DNA from: Solen grandis | Taxonomy: Eukaryota; Mollusca; Bivalvia; Adapedonta; Solenidae | Direction of reading: 5' to 3' | DNA: 64,000 nucleotides | Assembly: GCA_021229015.1 (NCBI GenBank) | Contig: CM037782.1 | Coordinates: forward strand, 42,995,224-43,059,223 | Part shown: piece after piece, positions 1 through 11,389 of the stretch | How the letters are laid out: each line of letters begins with the position of its first letter | Numbering within the stretch: position 1 is the first letter of the stretch | The notes under the pieces: model-generated | Told to the model about the DNA's origin: nothing | Databases searched by the model: none | What the model saw: the letters and a program-made list of their open reading frames with translations, nothing else | Made by a program: the position numbers and the translations under genes

Positions 1-882
1 AAGAATACATCCGGGTTCCCGGAAATACAGTCTATTATTAGATTGTAGGAGTTCAGTTTGTTTTCCATTTTACGCCGAATATCTTTTTTTAAAGATATTT
101 CTTGTTTAAAGAATGTTCATAATAACGTAAGTATTAGAGAATAAGTAATTTAACTAACCTTTCCATTTTTTTGTAGTGGAATGTTAAGCCCCACTTTAAT
201 GCATAGGTAAGAGATAATTTTATTGTAATAGATTAGATCACTTGCTCACAAACAATACCTCAAACAAAGCAATGTACTCTTTTGTGTCATCAATGTTTAC
301 CACTGATATCATTGGATAATGTAATCATTCAATTAAATATATCTGTAAATATTTGAAAAAGAGGACCAGACAGGGTTTATTATTCAATTAAAAATTGCTA
401 AATACCAAATTATTTTTAAATTAATGTAATAAAACTCAATGAAAATCTGGAATACTAAATGACCTCTGAAACCTTTGAGTAACATTACTTACTGAAATAT
501 CATAAATTTTCATTCACATTAAATTTTATTGCTTTTGTACTAAATGGAACTTTGTGGGTACACTTATATGTGGATTTGTGTTCTAAGAAAGGTGAGGTCT
601 CATAAATGAACAATTTTCATGGGGGTATTGAAGTTGAAATTCATGGATAACCCTTCACAAAATCAAAAAAATTTGTTCCCCATTAAAAATTAGTGATTCT
701 ACAGTACCCGATTTGCTAGAAATATAAGAATTTCAATTGAGCAACATACAGAGTTCAATAAAATAGTAGATATAACCCACTGTATAAGTCACAGCTGTAC
801 CAACTAGAAATGCGTCCAGAGGACACAGATGCCCCCACCCATCGAATTTTCCAGAACAAATGCCAACACCCAGGAGCGCAAG
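1..882. other. AT-rich stretch, no feature seen
   Basis: No open frame, splice-flanked exon, RNA gene or clear repeat is visible. The sequence is AT-rich with short A/T runs, like decayed intergenic or intronic DNA of this genome. Confidence 0.5.
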
Positions 883-1445
883 TCATGTCCTGAGTAATAC
901 ATCAATCAAGTTTAAAGTCATTAGCTCAAATACCTTCAGAGTTACCTGTATCACAGTTTGGAAGGGACGGACGAACAAAGGCAAAACTTTATGCCTCACT
1001 TTTTGATGGGGGGGTGGGGGAGAGGATAAAAATATCCACGTGCACAAGTTCATGTCCTGAATAATACATTCAAGAAGTTTCAAGTCTGTAGTACAAATAC
1101 TTTCAGAGTTACGTGCGTCACAAGCATAAAATTCCATATTTTTCAAAAACAAAGGTCAATAACTCTGTCAACTTCAATGGCAGTTCGATGAAATACCCAG
1201 GTGCACAAGTTCATGTCCTGAATAATATATCCATGAAGTATCAAATCTGTAGTACAAATACTTTCAGAGTTACATGTGTCACAAGCATAAAATTTGATAT
1301 TTTTTTAAAAATAAAGGCCCATCACTCTGTCAACTACAACGGCGGTTCAATGAAAAGACTTAAGTTCCAAAGTTCATGTTCTGATTAATATATCCATGAA
1401 GTATCAAGTCTGTAGTATAAATACTTTCAGAGTTAGAATTACTCT
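883..1445 (+). repeat. Dispersed repeat with ~115-bp tandem units
   Basis: Phrases such as GTTCATGTCCTGAATAATA and TACTTTCAGAGTTA recur at roughly 115-bp spacing (about 900, 1050, 1210, 1375). A related copy lies at 2275-2530 and ends in a GGGACGGACAAAGGCAAA tail followed by C-rich and G-rich tracts. This is the 'tandem units plus ACGG tail' style common in bivalve repeats. Short open frames inside it are products of the periodicity, not genes. Confidence 0.6.
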
Positions 1446-1960
1446 TGTGTTACAAGCTTTTCATTAAAAGTGCATGAACACCTTGATTGTACCTACATGG
1501 AAATCCCCATATATGCAGTTCCGAATAATGTCTATTGTGTAATGATTTTCAAGCAATTCCATTTAAAGCAAAACAATCTGTTTCCTGTCATCTATTCCAT
1601 ACAGTTTCTTTGATTGCTTTTTACCTTTTTCGTTCATTACTGACATAGTCTTTTTTGTCGGATTAAAAGACTGTTTGATATTTTTCATATCGGCTGCACA
1701 TTGTGGTAAAAACAAATCATAAAAAAGTCTATTGTCGTTATACATGGGATCCTAGCATAATAAAAAGTTAAGCGTTCATGCATTATCTTGCATTTTAAAA
1801 TTAAATTTTATTCATTATAATACGAAGATTTCGTAAACATTATAAAATGAAAAATTAGGTGAAGAAATAAGTATTCTTAGCTTAGTATTACGACATTGAA
1901 CTTGGCAAGTGCGTGGGGTAAAAAGCCTCATTCTGAAAACACAAACCAATGAGTGAACGC

Positions 1961-2017
1961 CATTCGGAACACCTCGCCCATTTTTCGCTAGGAAAAGGGC
2001 GAGGTGTTCCGAATGGA
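1961..2017. repeat. Perfect 20-bp inverted repeat (hairpin)
   Basis: The left arm CCATTCGGAACACCTCGCCC (1961-1980) is the exact reverse complement of 1998-2017, with a 17-base loop. It is much more GC-rich than its surroundings. It could be a fold-back element or the hairpin of a small mobile element. No target duplication could be assigned. Confidence 0.8.
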
Positions 2018-2274
2018 GTGGATGCGTGTCAAGGTTGTTACTGAAAATGCTTCTAAATATAGCACACACAGGTTTTCCAAGAAACTGTTTCAAAAAGGGT
2101 CAATAGTTTGACCATAACAGTTATTTTTGTGCTTTTGATGTGTCGATAGATAAAATTTCTGTGAACTTTGACCAATTTAGAACACGTCGGTCGTGTTAGC
2201 CTAGGACCTAGCTGGACCGGACCATCAATCTACTAGTGAATATTGTTCGGTCGGGCCTTAATGTTGAACCCTGG

Positions 2275-2530
2275 CGTCACAAACATAAAATTTCGTATTT
2301 TTCAAAAACAAAGGCCCATAACTCTGTCAACTTAAATGGCAGTTTGATAAAATACCCAGGTGCACAAGTTCATGTCCTGAATAATATATCCATGAAGTAT
2401 CTCCAGTCTGTAGTACAAATACTTTCAGAGTTATGCATGTCACATAGTTTTGGGACGGACAAAGGCAAATCTATATGCCCCCCCACCCATCCCCCCACCC
2501 CCATTTTTGGTGGGGGCATAAGAACTGTAT
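2275..2530 (+). repeat. Second copy of the ~115-bp-unit repeat with C/G-rich end
   Basis: Repeats the units at 883-1445, including CCCAGGTGCACAAGTTCATG and TACTTTCAGAGTTA. The copy closes with GGGACGGACAAAGGCAAA, then CCCCCCCACCC-type and GGTGGGGG-type tracts that are partly self-complementary and could fold. Confidence 0.6.
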
Positions 2531-3010
2531 TATGATACTTCATCACTATTGATAATGCTTGACACTAGATTAATAAGAAAGAGCTGTCCTTTAGACAGTG
2601 CACTTAACTATTTCAGTACTTGTCAATAAAAAAAAAGATACATGTATTGCAATAAAAGGCAAAAAAGAATATTTGTATTATCGAAAGTTAAACAAAGGTA
2701 ATGAACATGTAATCCAGTTTTCAAAGCAATGTCTCAAAGGGGTCAGTGGAAAAAAGTGAGTTGGTATAGAAAGACTTAATAAGATTCTAAGTAAGAAAAG
2801 GGGCATAGTAATGTCAAAATCCATGGAAGAGTTATGTAACCTTGCCTGGCCCCCAATTTCATTGTGAAGTTTGAGAAACATCCACTGATAAAGCTCATTA
2901 CATGCCAATAGATATGCAAAAATACTTGGAATAGTTACTGATTTTAATAGTTGGTCTTATGATAATCACATGTGTGAAATTTGAGGGACATCCATTGAGT
3001 AAAAATGGAC

Positions 3011-3265
3011 TTGACTTGACTATGTGAGTTTACTGTCGCTTCAACAGTATTTCAGTCATATAGCGACGTCCAGCTAATTACAGGTGGAGGAAGACCCCGA
3101 ATGCACGGAGGCATCTGGGTAGAACCATCGACCTACCGCAAGCCAGCTCGAAGGCTTCCTCACATGAAAATCCGAATTACCCTGCCGGGATTCGAACCCA
3201 TGCGGTGAGGGGCTGAGTGAGTGCTAAAGCCAGCGACTTTACCCTCTCTGCCACGGAGGAATGCC
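3011..3265 (-). mobile_element. tRNA-derived SINE (minus strand)
   Basis: Read on the minus strand, the head carries a tRNA-like internal promoter: an A-box-like GTGGCAGAGAGG and a near-perfect B box GGGTTCGAATCCCG (near 3190). A body of about 140 bp follows. The 3' tail, ACTGAAATACTGTTGAAG then ACAGTAAAC, closely resembles the tail of a different SINE family at 38546, 48641 and 28346. It is not a functional tRNA gene, because no cloverleaf closes around the boxes. Confidence 0.75.
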
Positions 3266-3869
3266 AGTAGAAATGGAGATAATGTCACTGTTAAACAACA
3301 CCTTATATTTGTCGGGATGCCAATACCAATGCTGATGCTGGGGTAACTACAATAGCTCATCTTATTTTTCAAAAAGTCAAGCTAAGAATCACAGGGTCAA
3401 ATTTTAACATGTTGATTCTAAATTATATTTGGTAATACATGTACTCAATTGATCGGGAAAACTGTGACAGCTTGGTCAATTCTCATTGAGCTGTAGAGCT
3501 ACCTCCCACCATGTGCCCTTCAAACTTACCGGTTTATTCAATACAGGTGACCTGATCTTTAGGGGTCTCACTGCCATACGGTCCAAGTTGTCTTCTCGTC
3601 TGAAACATGATGGGTCACTTTTATACATCTCCAAGGTACAAATGTTCTCTTTTTATTGAACATTTTATTCAGCTGATAAATAAGCTATCTGGTATGAAAA
3701 GACCAGTATGGAATTCTGAAAATACAGCTATGAAAAGATTAAAACCTGAGCCTTCAAAAAAAAAAAGAAAATTCCATTGTTACGGATACCATTTAAAATT
3801 CAGTCAACTGATATTCCGTAAGTAACAAAAGAATCGTTACAAGCGATGGATGCTCCCCGAATAAATGCT

Positions 3870-4580
3870 AAATAACAAAGGGCAAAAACTCCAAAATTAT
3901 GAAAAACAGAGTTGTTGTTCTTGTACACTGCACTTCTCCTCATCGAGATCTATCTACCTATGAAGTTTCATGTTGATACCTGTTATACTTTTTATGCTAT
4001 GTTCCAGACAAAATTTAAGTATAAAAAATAACAAAGGGCAATAACAAAATTTAAGTATAAAAAATAAAAAAGGGCAATAACTCCAAAATTATGCAAAACA
4101 TAGTTGTTGTTCTTGTACACTACACTTTTCCTCATTGAGATCTATCAACCTATGTTAATTCCCTTATACTTTTTGTGCTATAAAATTTAAAAAAAAAAAG
4201 GAAATGTCCAAAATTATGAAAAACAGAGTTATGGTTCTTGTACACTGCACTTCTCTTCATTGAGATCTATCTATCTATGAAGTTTCATGTTGATAACTCT
4301 AATACTTTTTGTGCTATGCTCCGGACAAAATTTAAGTATGGAAAATAATAAAGGGCAAATAACTCCAAAATTATGCAAAACAGTTATGGTTCTTGTACAC
4401 TGCACTTTTCCTCATTGAGATCTATCTACCTCTGAAGTTCCATGTTGATACCTTCTATTGATTTTGTGTTATGCTCCGGACAAAATTTATGAATGATTGA
4501 CGGACGGATAGACGTGACAGACGGATGGACAAAGCAGCAACTATATGTTCTCCCTTCGGAGAGCATAATAAATTTGCACA
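3870..4580 (+). repeat. Tandem-unit repeat ending in a hairpin
   Basis: Units of roughly 150 bp contain AACTCCAAAATTATG, TTCTTGTACACTGCACTT and TTGAGATCTATCTACCT. They recur about four to five times. A GACGGACGGATAGACG microsatellite-like tail follows, then a terminal palindrome at 4545-4566 (ATGTTCTCCC / GGAGAGCAT). The related array at 11390-12250 has the same plan. Confidence 0.65.
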
Positions 4581-4637
4581 TGAATATCCATGAGGTAAAG
4601 AGTAAGAAGCCAGGGATCATCCTTGCTGCCTAATAGC

Positions 4638-4737
4638 NNNNNNNNNNNNNNNNNNNNNNNNNNNNNNNNNNNNNNNNNNNNNNNNNNNNNNNNNNNNNNN
4701 NNNNNNNNNNNNNNNNNNNNNNNNNNNNNNNNNNNNN
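4638..4737. other. Assembly gap (100 N)
   Basis: Exactly 100 undetermined bases, the conventional placeholder for a gap of unknown length. It removes the left part of element E0. Confidence 0.98.
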
Positions 4738-5250
4738 GAATTAATATCTAGAAAAGAAATTTCTTAAGAAATGAAGATGCTAGAGTGCAAACAAACTAAA
4801 AATTGGCATTTTTTAATATTTTAAAGGAGCATAACTCCGGACCTAAGAAGTTAATATCAGCCATAATTGAAGTTGGTCGTGAGATGATGGTAATAAACAT
4901 TGTCATTAAGTTTGAAGATGATTGCTTAAGACATGAAGATGCTAGAGTGCAAATTGACAATAACAATGTGAAATCTAGCTTTTTTCAATATTAAAAGGGG
5001 CATAACTCCTGACCTAATAGGCCGATATCAGCCATAATCGAACTTGACCAAGATTTTACGGTAATAAACATTGTTATATTGTTTGAAGATGATTATTTAA
5101 GAAATGAAGATGCTAGAGTGCAAACAAACTAATTGTGGACAATGGACGGACGGCGGATTGACGGACGGCCGGACGGACGGACGGACAACGGACATTCATC
5201 GATTCTTATAGCTCATCTTGAGCACATGTGCTCAGGTGAGCTAAGAATTA
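4738..5250 (+). mobile_element. Element E0: pearl/Helentron-like, left end lost in gap
   Basis: Units of about 170 bp (GGAGCATAACTCC, ATATCAGCCATAAT, GAAATGAAGATGCTAGAGTG) are followed by a GACGGACGG microsatellite. The shared 3' end closes it: hairpin TGAGCAC..GTGCTCA, then GGTGAGCTAA near 5246. Diverged units of the same kind occur inside an intron at 49560-49835. Confidence 0.65.
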
Positions 5251-5263
5251 ATAGTTTCTTAGA

Positions 5264-6281
5264 AACAAGAGGCCCATGATGGCCCTAAATCGCTCACCTG
5301 AGATAAATAGGTTGACCCAAGGAACATCTGTACCAATTTATTTTAAAATCTGGCCAGTAGTTTTGAAGAAGATGATTTTTAAAGTTTTCATTTTTTTTTT
5401 CTTTTTGTTGCCATGGCAACAAGAGTTCTATATGGATCAAGTTTATTTTAGGAACTTTTGTGAAGGTGACCCAAGGATCATTCCTGCCAAATTTAATCAA
5501 ATTCTTTCCAGAGGTTTCAGAGGAAATGTTGATTAAAGTTTTCCCTATATACATACAAGGCAAATAAGCCCCGCCCCTGGCGGCCATGTTTTTTACGGAT
5601 CGGAAAATTTTTAGCAACTTTGGTAGAGGTTGACCCAAGGAACACCTGTACCAATTTATTTTAAAATCTGGCCTGTAGTTTTGAAGAAGATGATTTTTAA
5701 AGTTTTCATATTTTTTTTCTTTTTTTGCCATGGCAACCAGAGTTCTTCATGGATCAAGTTTATTTTAACAACTTTTGTGGAGGTTGACCCAAGGATCATC
5801 CCTGCCAAGTTTAATCAAATTCTGTCAAGTGGTTTCAGAGGAGATGTTGTTTAAAGTTTTCCCTATATACATAAAAGGCAAATAAGCCCCGCCCCTGGCG
5901 GCCATGTTTTTTTACGGATCGGAATAATTTTAGCAACTTTGGTAGAGGTTGACCCAAGGAACATCTGTACCAATTTATTTTAAAATCTGGCCAGTAGTTT
6001 TGAAGGAGATGATTTTTAAAGTTTTCAAATTATTTTTCTTTTTGTTGCCATGGCAACCAGAGTTCTTCATGGATCAACTTTATTTTAGCAACTTTTGTAG
6101 AGCCTCACCCAAGGAACATTCCTGCCAAGTTTCATTAAATTCTGTCCAGTGGTTTCAGAGGAGATGTCGTTTAAAGCAAATTGTTGACGACGGACGACGC
6201 ACGACGCACGACGACGGACGCCGGACGAAGGGCGATCACAAAAGCTCACCTTGAGCACTTTGTGCTCAGGTGAGCTAAAAA
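5264..6281 (+). mobile_element. Element E1: pearl/Helentron-like, complete
   Basis: The element starts CAAGAGGCCCATGATGGCCC and then has the subterminal motif CGCTCACCTGAG. The core has three ~319-bp units (starting near 5311, 5630, 5949), each a dimer of related ~160-bp halves. The end is a GACGACGGACGACGCACG tract, hairpin TGAGCAC (6252-6258)/GTGCTCA (6262-6268), and GGTGAGCTAAAAA. The 3' CTCAGGTGAGC is the inverse complement of the 5' motif. E1 sits inside repeat R, whose uninterrupted form is seen near 6640 and 7020, with no target duplication beyond shared A residues. No protein is encoded. Confidence 0.75.
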
Positions 6282-8105
6282 GCAATCAAGTGATTAGGAC
6301 TAACTGCAGAAGTGCATGAAAGAACGGTATAAATTATTTTTTATTTCTCATCTAACTTCCTTATATAATGTCCAATTTTAAAAAAAGAAAGGCCTTTATA
6401 TTTTCCAACATTTCACGTGTTTCATGTTTCAACTCATATTTTTTTTTTTCTGAGATATAGAAAGTTATTTTTCAAGAAAACGGCAAAAAATCGGCAAAAC
6501 GATGTTCATGTCTATTGTTGCCCTTCGACAAATAACTTTATAATGAATGGCCCGATCATTAAAATCTGCATACCATTAGAACAGCATTGCATCACGCTAA
6601 TAATACTGTTCTTTATGTTATTTTCAAAAATTAATAGTTTCTTAGAAAAAACAATAAAATGATAGGGACTAACTGCAGAAATGCATGAAAGAATGGTTTA
6701 AATGAATTCTTATTTCTCATCTAACTTCCTTATAGGATGTCCGATGCCCAATTTTAAAATGCTAGGTACCATCAGAAAGGCCTTTAAATTTCCAACATTT
6801 CAAGTGTTTCATGTTTCAACTTTTCTATTACGGGTTTTGAGATAAAGAAAGTTATTTCTCAAGAAAACGGCAAAAATCGGCAAAAAGATGTTCTTGTCTA
6901 TTATTGCCTTTCGACAAATAACTATATAATTTATGGTCTGATCAATAAAATCTGCATATCATTAGAACCGTATCACATTATGCAAAAAAAAATTGTTCTT
7001 TATGTTATTTTAAAAAAAAAATTAGTTTCTTCAAAAAAAGGAATCAAGTGATCGGGACTTACTGCTGGAGTGCATGAAAAAATGGTTTTACTGCATTCTT
7101 AGTTTTCATGTAACTTCCTTATATTACGTCCAATTTTAAAAAGCTAGGTACCATTAGAAAGGTCTTTTGATTTCCCACAATTCCCTTGCTTCATAATAGT
7201 ATGTATCTTTAAACACTTTGTAGCTACGGGCATTTAAACCTTGAGCATACGGCAAAAATCGGGGATAAATATGTTCATATCGTTTTGTTTTTCCCTATAA
7301 CTTAATGAATATTAGCTCAATCTTTAAAATTTAAACACCAATAGAACGGCCGGGCATTGATCTATAATTATATTCATACTCTTATTAACAAAAATCAATA
7401 ATTATCGAGATAGTAAAGTGCGCTTAGGGTTGCAACACTTTTGTTTTTCTGCAATAACTCAACTGATTCAACCCCGATCTTTAATAACTATATATCATCT
7501 GAAAGGCCTTTCAAAGCACTACAAATTATACGCATAGTGTCTCGATAAAATATTTTTCGTTTTTGAGATATTTAAGGCCGAAGAAAAAAACGATAATTGA
7601 CCTTGACCTTAGCTATGATACGGAAGAGGAAGTGACTGATGACAATAAGAGGCTATGTTGCACCATCAGTGAAAATTTTATGCAAATCGGTCAAAAACTT
7701 TGTCTTCCAGTGCTAAAAAAGGTATATTCTTGATAAAAAATTTGATAACGCGTCATGACGTCATTTTACTTCATACGACGCCAGTCTTCTCAGAGCGAAA
7801 AGAAATCAATAGGACACATATTCTGTCCAAATTTCATGTTTCTAGCTTATCTGAGTGCTTCGTAATACTTCAATACATTTTCTGGTCCAAAGTTCAAAAC
7901 TTGGTTCAGCCATAGATCCTTGAACTTATCAAATATTGCAAATTGTATATAATCCTGCACAACAAGAACTTAATACATACATTCTGTGAAAAAATCAAGT
8001 AAATCTATCCAGACATGACAGCTGTATAGCGCAAACAAGATTGTGTAGCTTTTTTCAGCCCTGACGTCATGTGACGTCACATGAAGAAAAGAAATATGAC
8101 GATCA
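6282..8105 (-). repeat. Large dispersed repeat R, copy 1 (inverted)
   Basis: Three ~370-bp units (6282-6655, 6656-7035, 7036-7400) share AGTGCATGAAAGAA, TTAGAAAGGCCTTT and AAACGGCAAAAATCGG. They are followed by 0.7 kb with ACGTCATGTGACGTCACATGAAG. The reverse complement of this block recurs at 17960-18980 plus 20027-20560 and in part at 20995-21626. No long frame is present; stops occur in all frames. Its class is unknown. Confidence 0.7.
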
Positions 8106-10483
8106 AAGTTATCATATTTTTTTCTTTTTGTTGCCATGGCAACCAGAGTTCTATATGGATCAAGTTTATTTTAGGAACTTTTGTGAAGGTTAACCCAAGG
8201 ATCATTCCTGCCAAGTTTAATCAAATTCTGTCCAGTGGTTTCAGAGGAAATGTTGATTAAAGTTTTCCCTATATACATATAAGGCAAATAAGCCCCGCCC
8301 CTGGCGGCCATGTTTTTTACCGATCGGAAAATTTTTAGCAACTTTGGTAGAGGTTGACCCAAGGAACATCTGTACCAATTTAATTTAAAATCTGGCCAGT
8401 AGTTTTGAAGAAGATGATTTTTTTTCTCTTTTTGTTGCCATGGCAACGACAGTTCTACATGGATCAAGTTTATTTTAGCAACTTTTGTGAAGGTTGACCC
8501 AAGAATCATCCCTGCCAAGTTTAATCAAATTCTGTCCAGTGGTTTCAGAGGAAATGTTGATTAAAGGTTTCTCTCTATATACATATAAGGCAAATAAGCC
8601 CCGCCCCTGGCGGCCATGTTTTTTACGGATCGGAAAATTTTTAGCAACTTTGGTAGAGGTTGACCCAAGGAACATCTGTACCAATTTATTTTAAAATCTG
8701 GCCAGTAGTTTTGAAGAAGATGATTTTTAAAGTTTTCATTTTTTTTTTTGTTGTTGCCATGGCAACCAGAGTTCTATATGGATCAAGTTTATTTTAGGTA
8801 CTTTTGTGAAGGTTAACCCAAGGATCATTCCTGCCAAGTTTAATAAAATTCTGTCCAGTGGTTTCAGAGGAAATGTTGATTAAAGTTTTCCCTATATACA
8901 TATAAGGCAAATAAGCCCTGCCACTGGCGGCCATGTTTTTTACGGACCGGAAATTTTTTAGCAACTTTGGTAGAGGTTGACCCAAGGAACATCTGTACCA
9001 AATTATTTTGAAATCTGGCCAGTAGTTTTGAAGAAGATAATTTTTAAAGTTTTCATATTTTTTTATTTTTTTTGTTGCCATGGCAACCAGAGTTCTACAT
9101 GGATCAAGTTTATTTTAGCAACTTTTGTGAAGGTTGACCCAAGGATCATCCCTGCCAAGTTTAATCAAATTCTGTCAAGTGGTTTCAGAGGAGATGTTGT
9201 TTAACCCTTTCCCTCATATAGACTCATTCTGACGCACTCAGTAGGTATCAAATAAAGCCTGATCTGCAGAAAACCACAGTTAAACCTTACCAAATTTAAT
9301 TACAAAATCCTCATTTCCAGACCACTGAGGAGCAGCGAACAGCATAAAACCTGATCAGCCTGCGAGTTACTCTCAGGCTGATCTAGTTTTATGCTGTTCG
9401 CATAGGTCTTTTCATGGTGTCATCCATGAGGGAAAGGGTTAAAATTTGTCTATATACATATAAGGCAAATAAGCCCCGCCCCTGGTGGCCATGTTTTTTT
9501 ACGGATCAGAATAATTTTAGCAACTTTGGTAGAGGTTGACCCAAGGAACATCTGTACCAATTTATTTTAAAATCTGGCCAGTAGTTTTGAAGAAGATAAT
9601 TTTTAAAGTTTTCATTTTTTTTTCTTTTTGTTGCCATGGCAACCAGAGTTTTACATGGATCAAGTTTATTTTAGCAACTTTTGTGAAAGTTGACCCAAGG
9701 ATCATCCCTGCCAAGTTTAATCAAATTCTTTCCAGTGGTTTCAGAGGAGATGTTGTTTAAAGGTTTCTCTATATACATATAAGGCAAATAAGCCCCGCCC
9801 CTGGCGGCCATGTTTTTTTACGGATTGGAATAATTGTACCAACTTTGGTAGAGGTTGACCCAAGGAACATCTGTACCAAATTATTTTGAAATCTGGCCAG
9901 TAGTTTTGAAGGAGATGATTTTTAAAGTTTTCAAATTATTTTTCTTTTTGTAACCATGGCAACCAGAGTTCTACATGGATCAAGTTTATTTTAGCAACTT
10001 TTGTAAAGGTTGACCCAAGGATCATCCCTGCCAAGTTTAATCAAATTCTCGCCAGTGGTTTCGGAGGAGATGTTGTTTAAAGGTTTCTCTCTCTATATAT
10101 ATAAGGCAAATAAGCCCCGCCCCTGGCGGCCATGTTTTTTTACGGATCCAAATAATTTTAGCAACTTTGGTAGAGGTTGACCAAAGGAACATCTGTACAA
10201 AATTATTTTAAATTCTGGCCAGTAGTTTTGAAGGAGATGATTTTTAAAGTTTTCATTTTTTTTTCTTTCGGTTGCCATGGCAACCAGAGTTCTACATGGA
10301 TCAAGTTTATTTTAGCAACTTTTGTGAAGGTTGACCCAAGGATCATTCCTGCCAAGTTTAATCAAATTCTGTCCAGTGGTTTCAGAGGAGATGTCATTTA
10401 AAGCAAATTGTTGACGACGGACGACGGACGAAGGGTGACATAAAAGCTCACCTTGAGCATGTTGTGCTCAGGTCAGCTAAAAA
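8106..10483 (+). mobile_element. Element E2: pearl/Helentron-like, 5' truncated, about seven dimer units
   Basis: Same ~315-bp dimer units as E1 (GTTGCCATGGCAACCAGAG, AAGCCCCGCCCCTGGCGGCC), with GTTGACCCAAGGAACATC near 8353, 8669, 8976, 9535, 9855 and 10176. It ends in a GACGACGGACGACGG tract, hairpin and GGTCAGCTAAAA, a variant of the usual GGTGAGCTAA. The expected 5' head is missing: the element begins mid-unit exactly where repeat R copy 1 stops. It is interrupted by the TTAA element at 9205-9438. Frames of 60-115 residues inside it are periodic artefacts. Confidence 0.7.
9201..9442. mobile_element. piggyBac-like TTAA MITE nested in E2
   Basis: A 234-bp insert (9205-9438) is bounded by the perfect 13-bp inverted repeats CCCTTTCCCTCAT and ATGAGGGAAAGGG. 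Each is flanked by TTAA (9201-9204 and 9439-9442). Other E2 units read straight through GTTGTTTAAAGG here, so the empty site is visible in the same element. Its interior holds a 28-bp stem-loop, 9335-9362 against 9374-9401, matching at 26 of 28 positions. TTAA targets with CCC-starting ends are piggyBac hallmarks. No transposase is present. Confidence 0.85.
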
Positions 10484-11389
10484 GGGTGAAATTTGTGCTT
10501 TGCTTGAATTTTTGTACCCTCTCTATAAGAGACTTGTTACTTTACTTTAAAAACGGTACTGAAGACAAATTTGGGGGTAAATACTATTTGGGAACACTGT
10601 AACTTTAATGTCAATAACATGAATGGTTATTGAACTTGATAGTAACTTGCACGCAAAACTTTAAGCAAAATGTTGCAACACCAACGCAAAGGTGCCAACG
10701 CAAGGGTGAATACAATAGCTCTCATATTCTTTAAATAGTCAAGCTAAAAATGATTTATGCAAATGATGGATAATATTATATCAAGCATCATATCGGAAGG
10801 TCTCAAATATTTTTGTCACTTACACATCTTCCTTTGAACTTGGATCTTCGTGTTCATATTCTCCATGTGAGAGTGGATCTGAAATTAAACAAAAATGACA
10901 AGCTGAAAATCTGCCTTCCTTACATACTTACTTACCAAAGCTTTATAATGTCACATGAAACTTTACCTTGTGATCACAAACATCAGTCAGATTCAAGATT
11001 GTACATGAACAAGGAAACTGGCCACAGCCATTGGAGTAATCAACTCTTAGTAATTATGGTAGTGTCATGAGGAAATCAGGTGCAAAATTTAATCATATTC
11101 TAACCAGTGGTTTTGAGAAGAATTTTAATTTTCTGTAAAATTTATATAAGGAAACAAGCCCACCTTATAGAAACTTCATTTCAGTACATTTCAACTTTGT
11201 GCAATTAAAGTAAAAAGACATAAGGTAGTCATGTAGGCAAAATTTTCAAAATATATAAGTGAAGTCTTTATTTAAAGTGGATAGAAAGTCAGTTATGGTT
11301 GTTGGACACTGCACGTCTCCTAGTCGCGATCTGTTTACATTTTAAGTTTCAAGTAAATACCATGTATATTAAAGTTATGTACAGGACAA
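10484..11389. other. Gene-free interval with repeat debris
   Basis: No supported gene. Around 11085-11165 a worn fragment (CTAACCAGTGGTTTTGAGAAG, then ATATAAGGAAACAAGCCC) resembles part of the E1/E2 dimer unit. Confidence 0.45.

Noticed and set aside
3160..3265. tRNA gene on the minus strand
   Set aside because: Internal promoter boxes are present but no acceptor stem or full cloverleaf forms, and a SINE body and tail follow.
5294..10401. Many 60-145-codon frames on both strands
   Set aside because: All lie in the ~315-bp repeat units of E1/E2 and repeat with the same periodicity. No start or splice context and no known domain.
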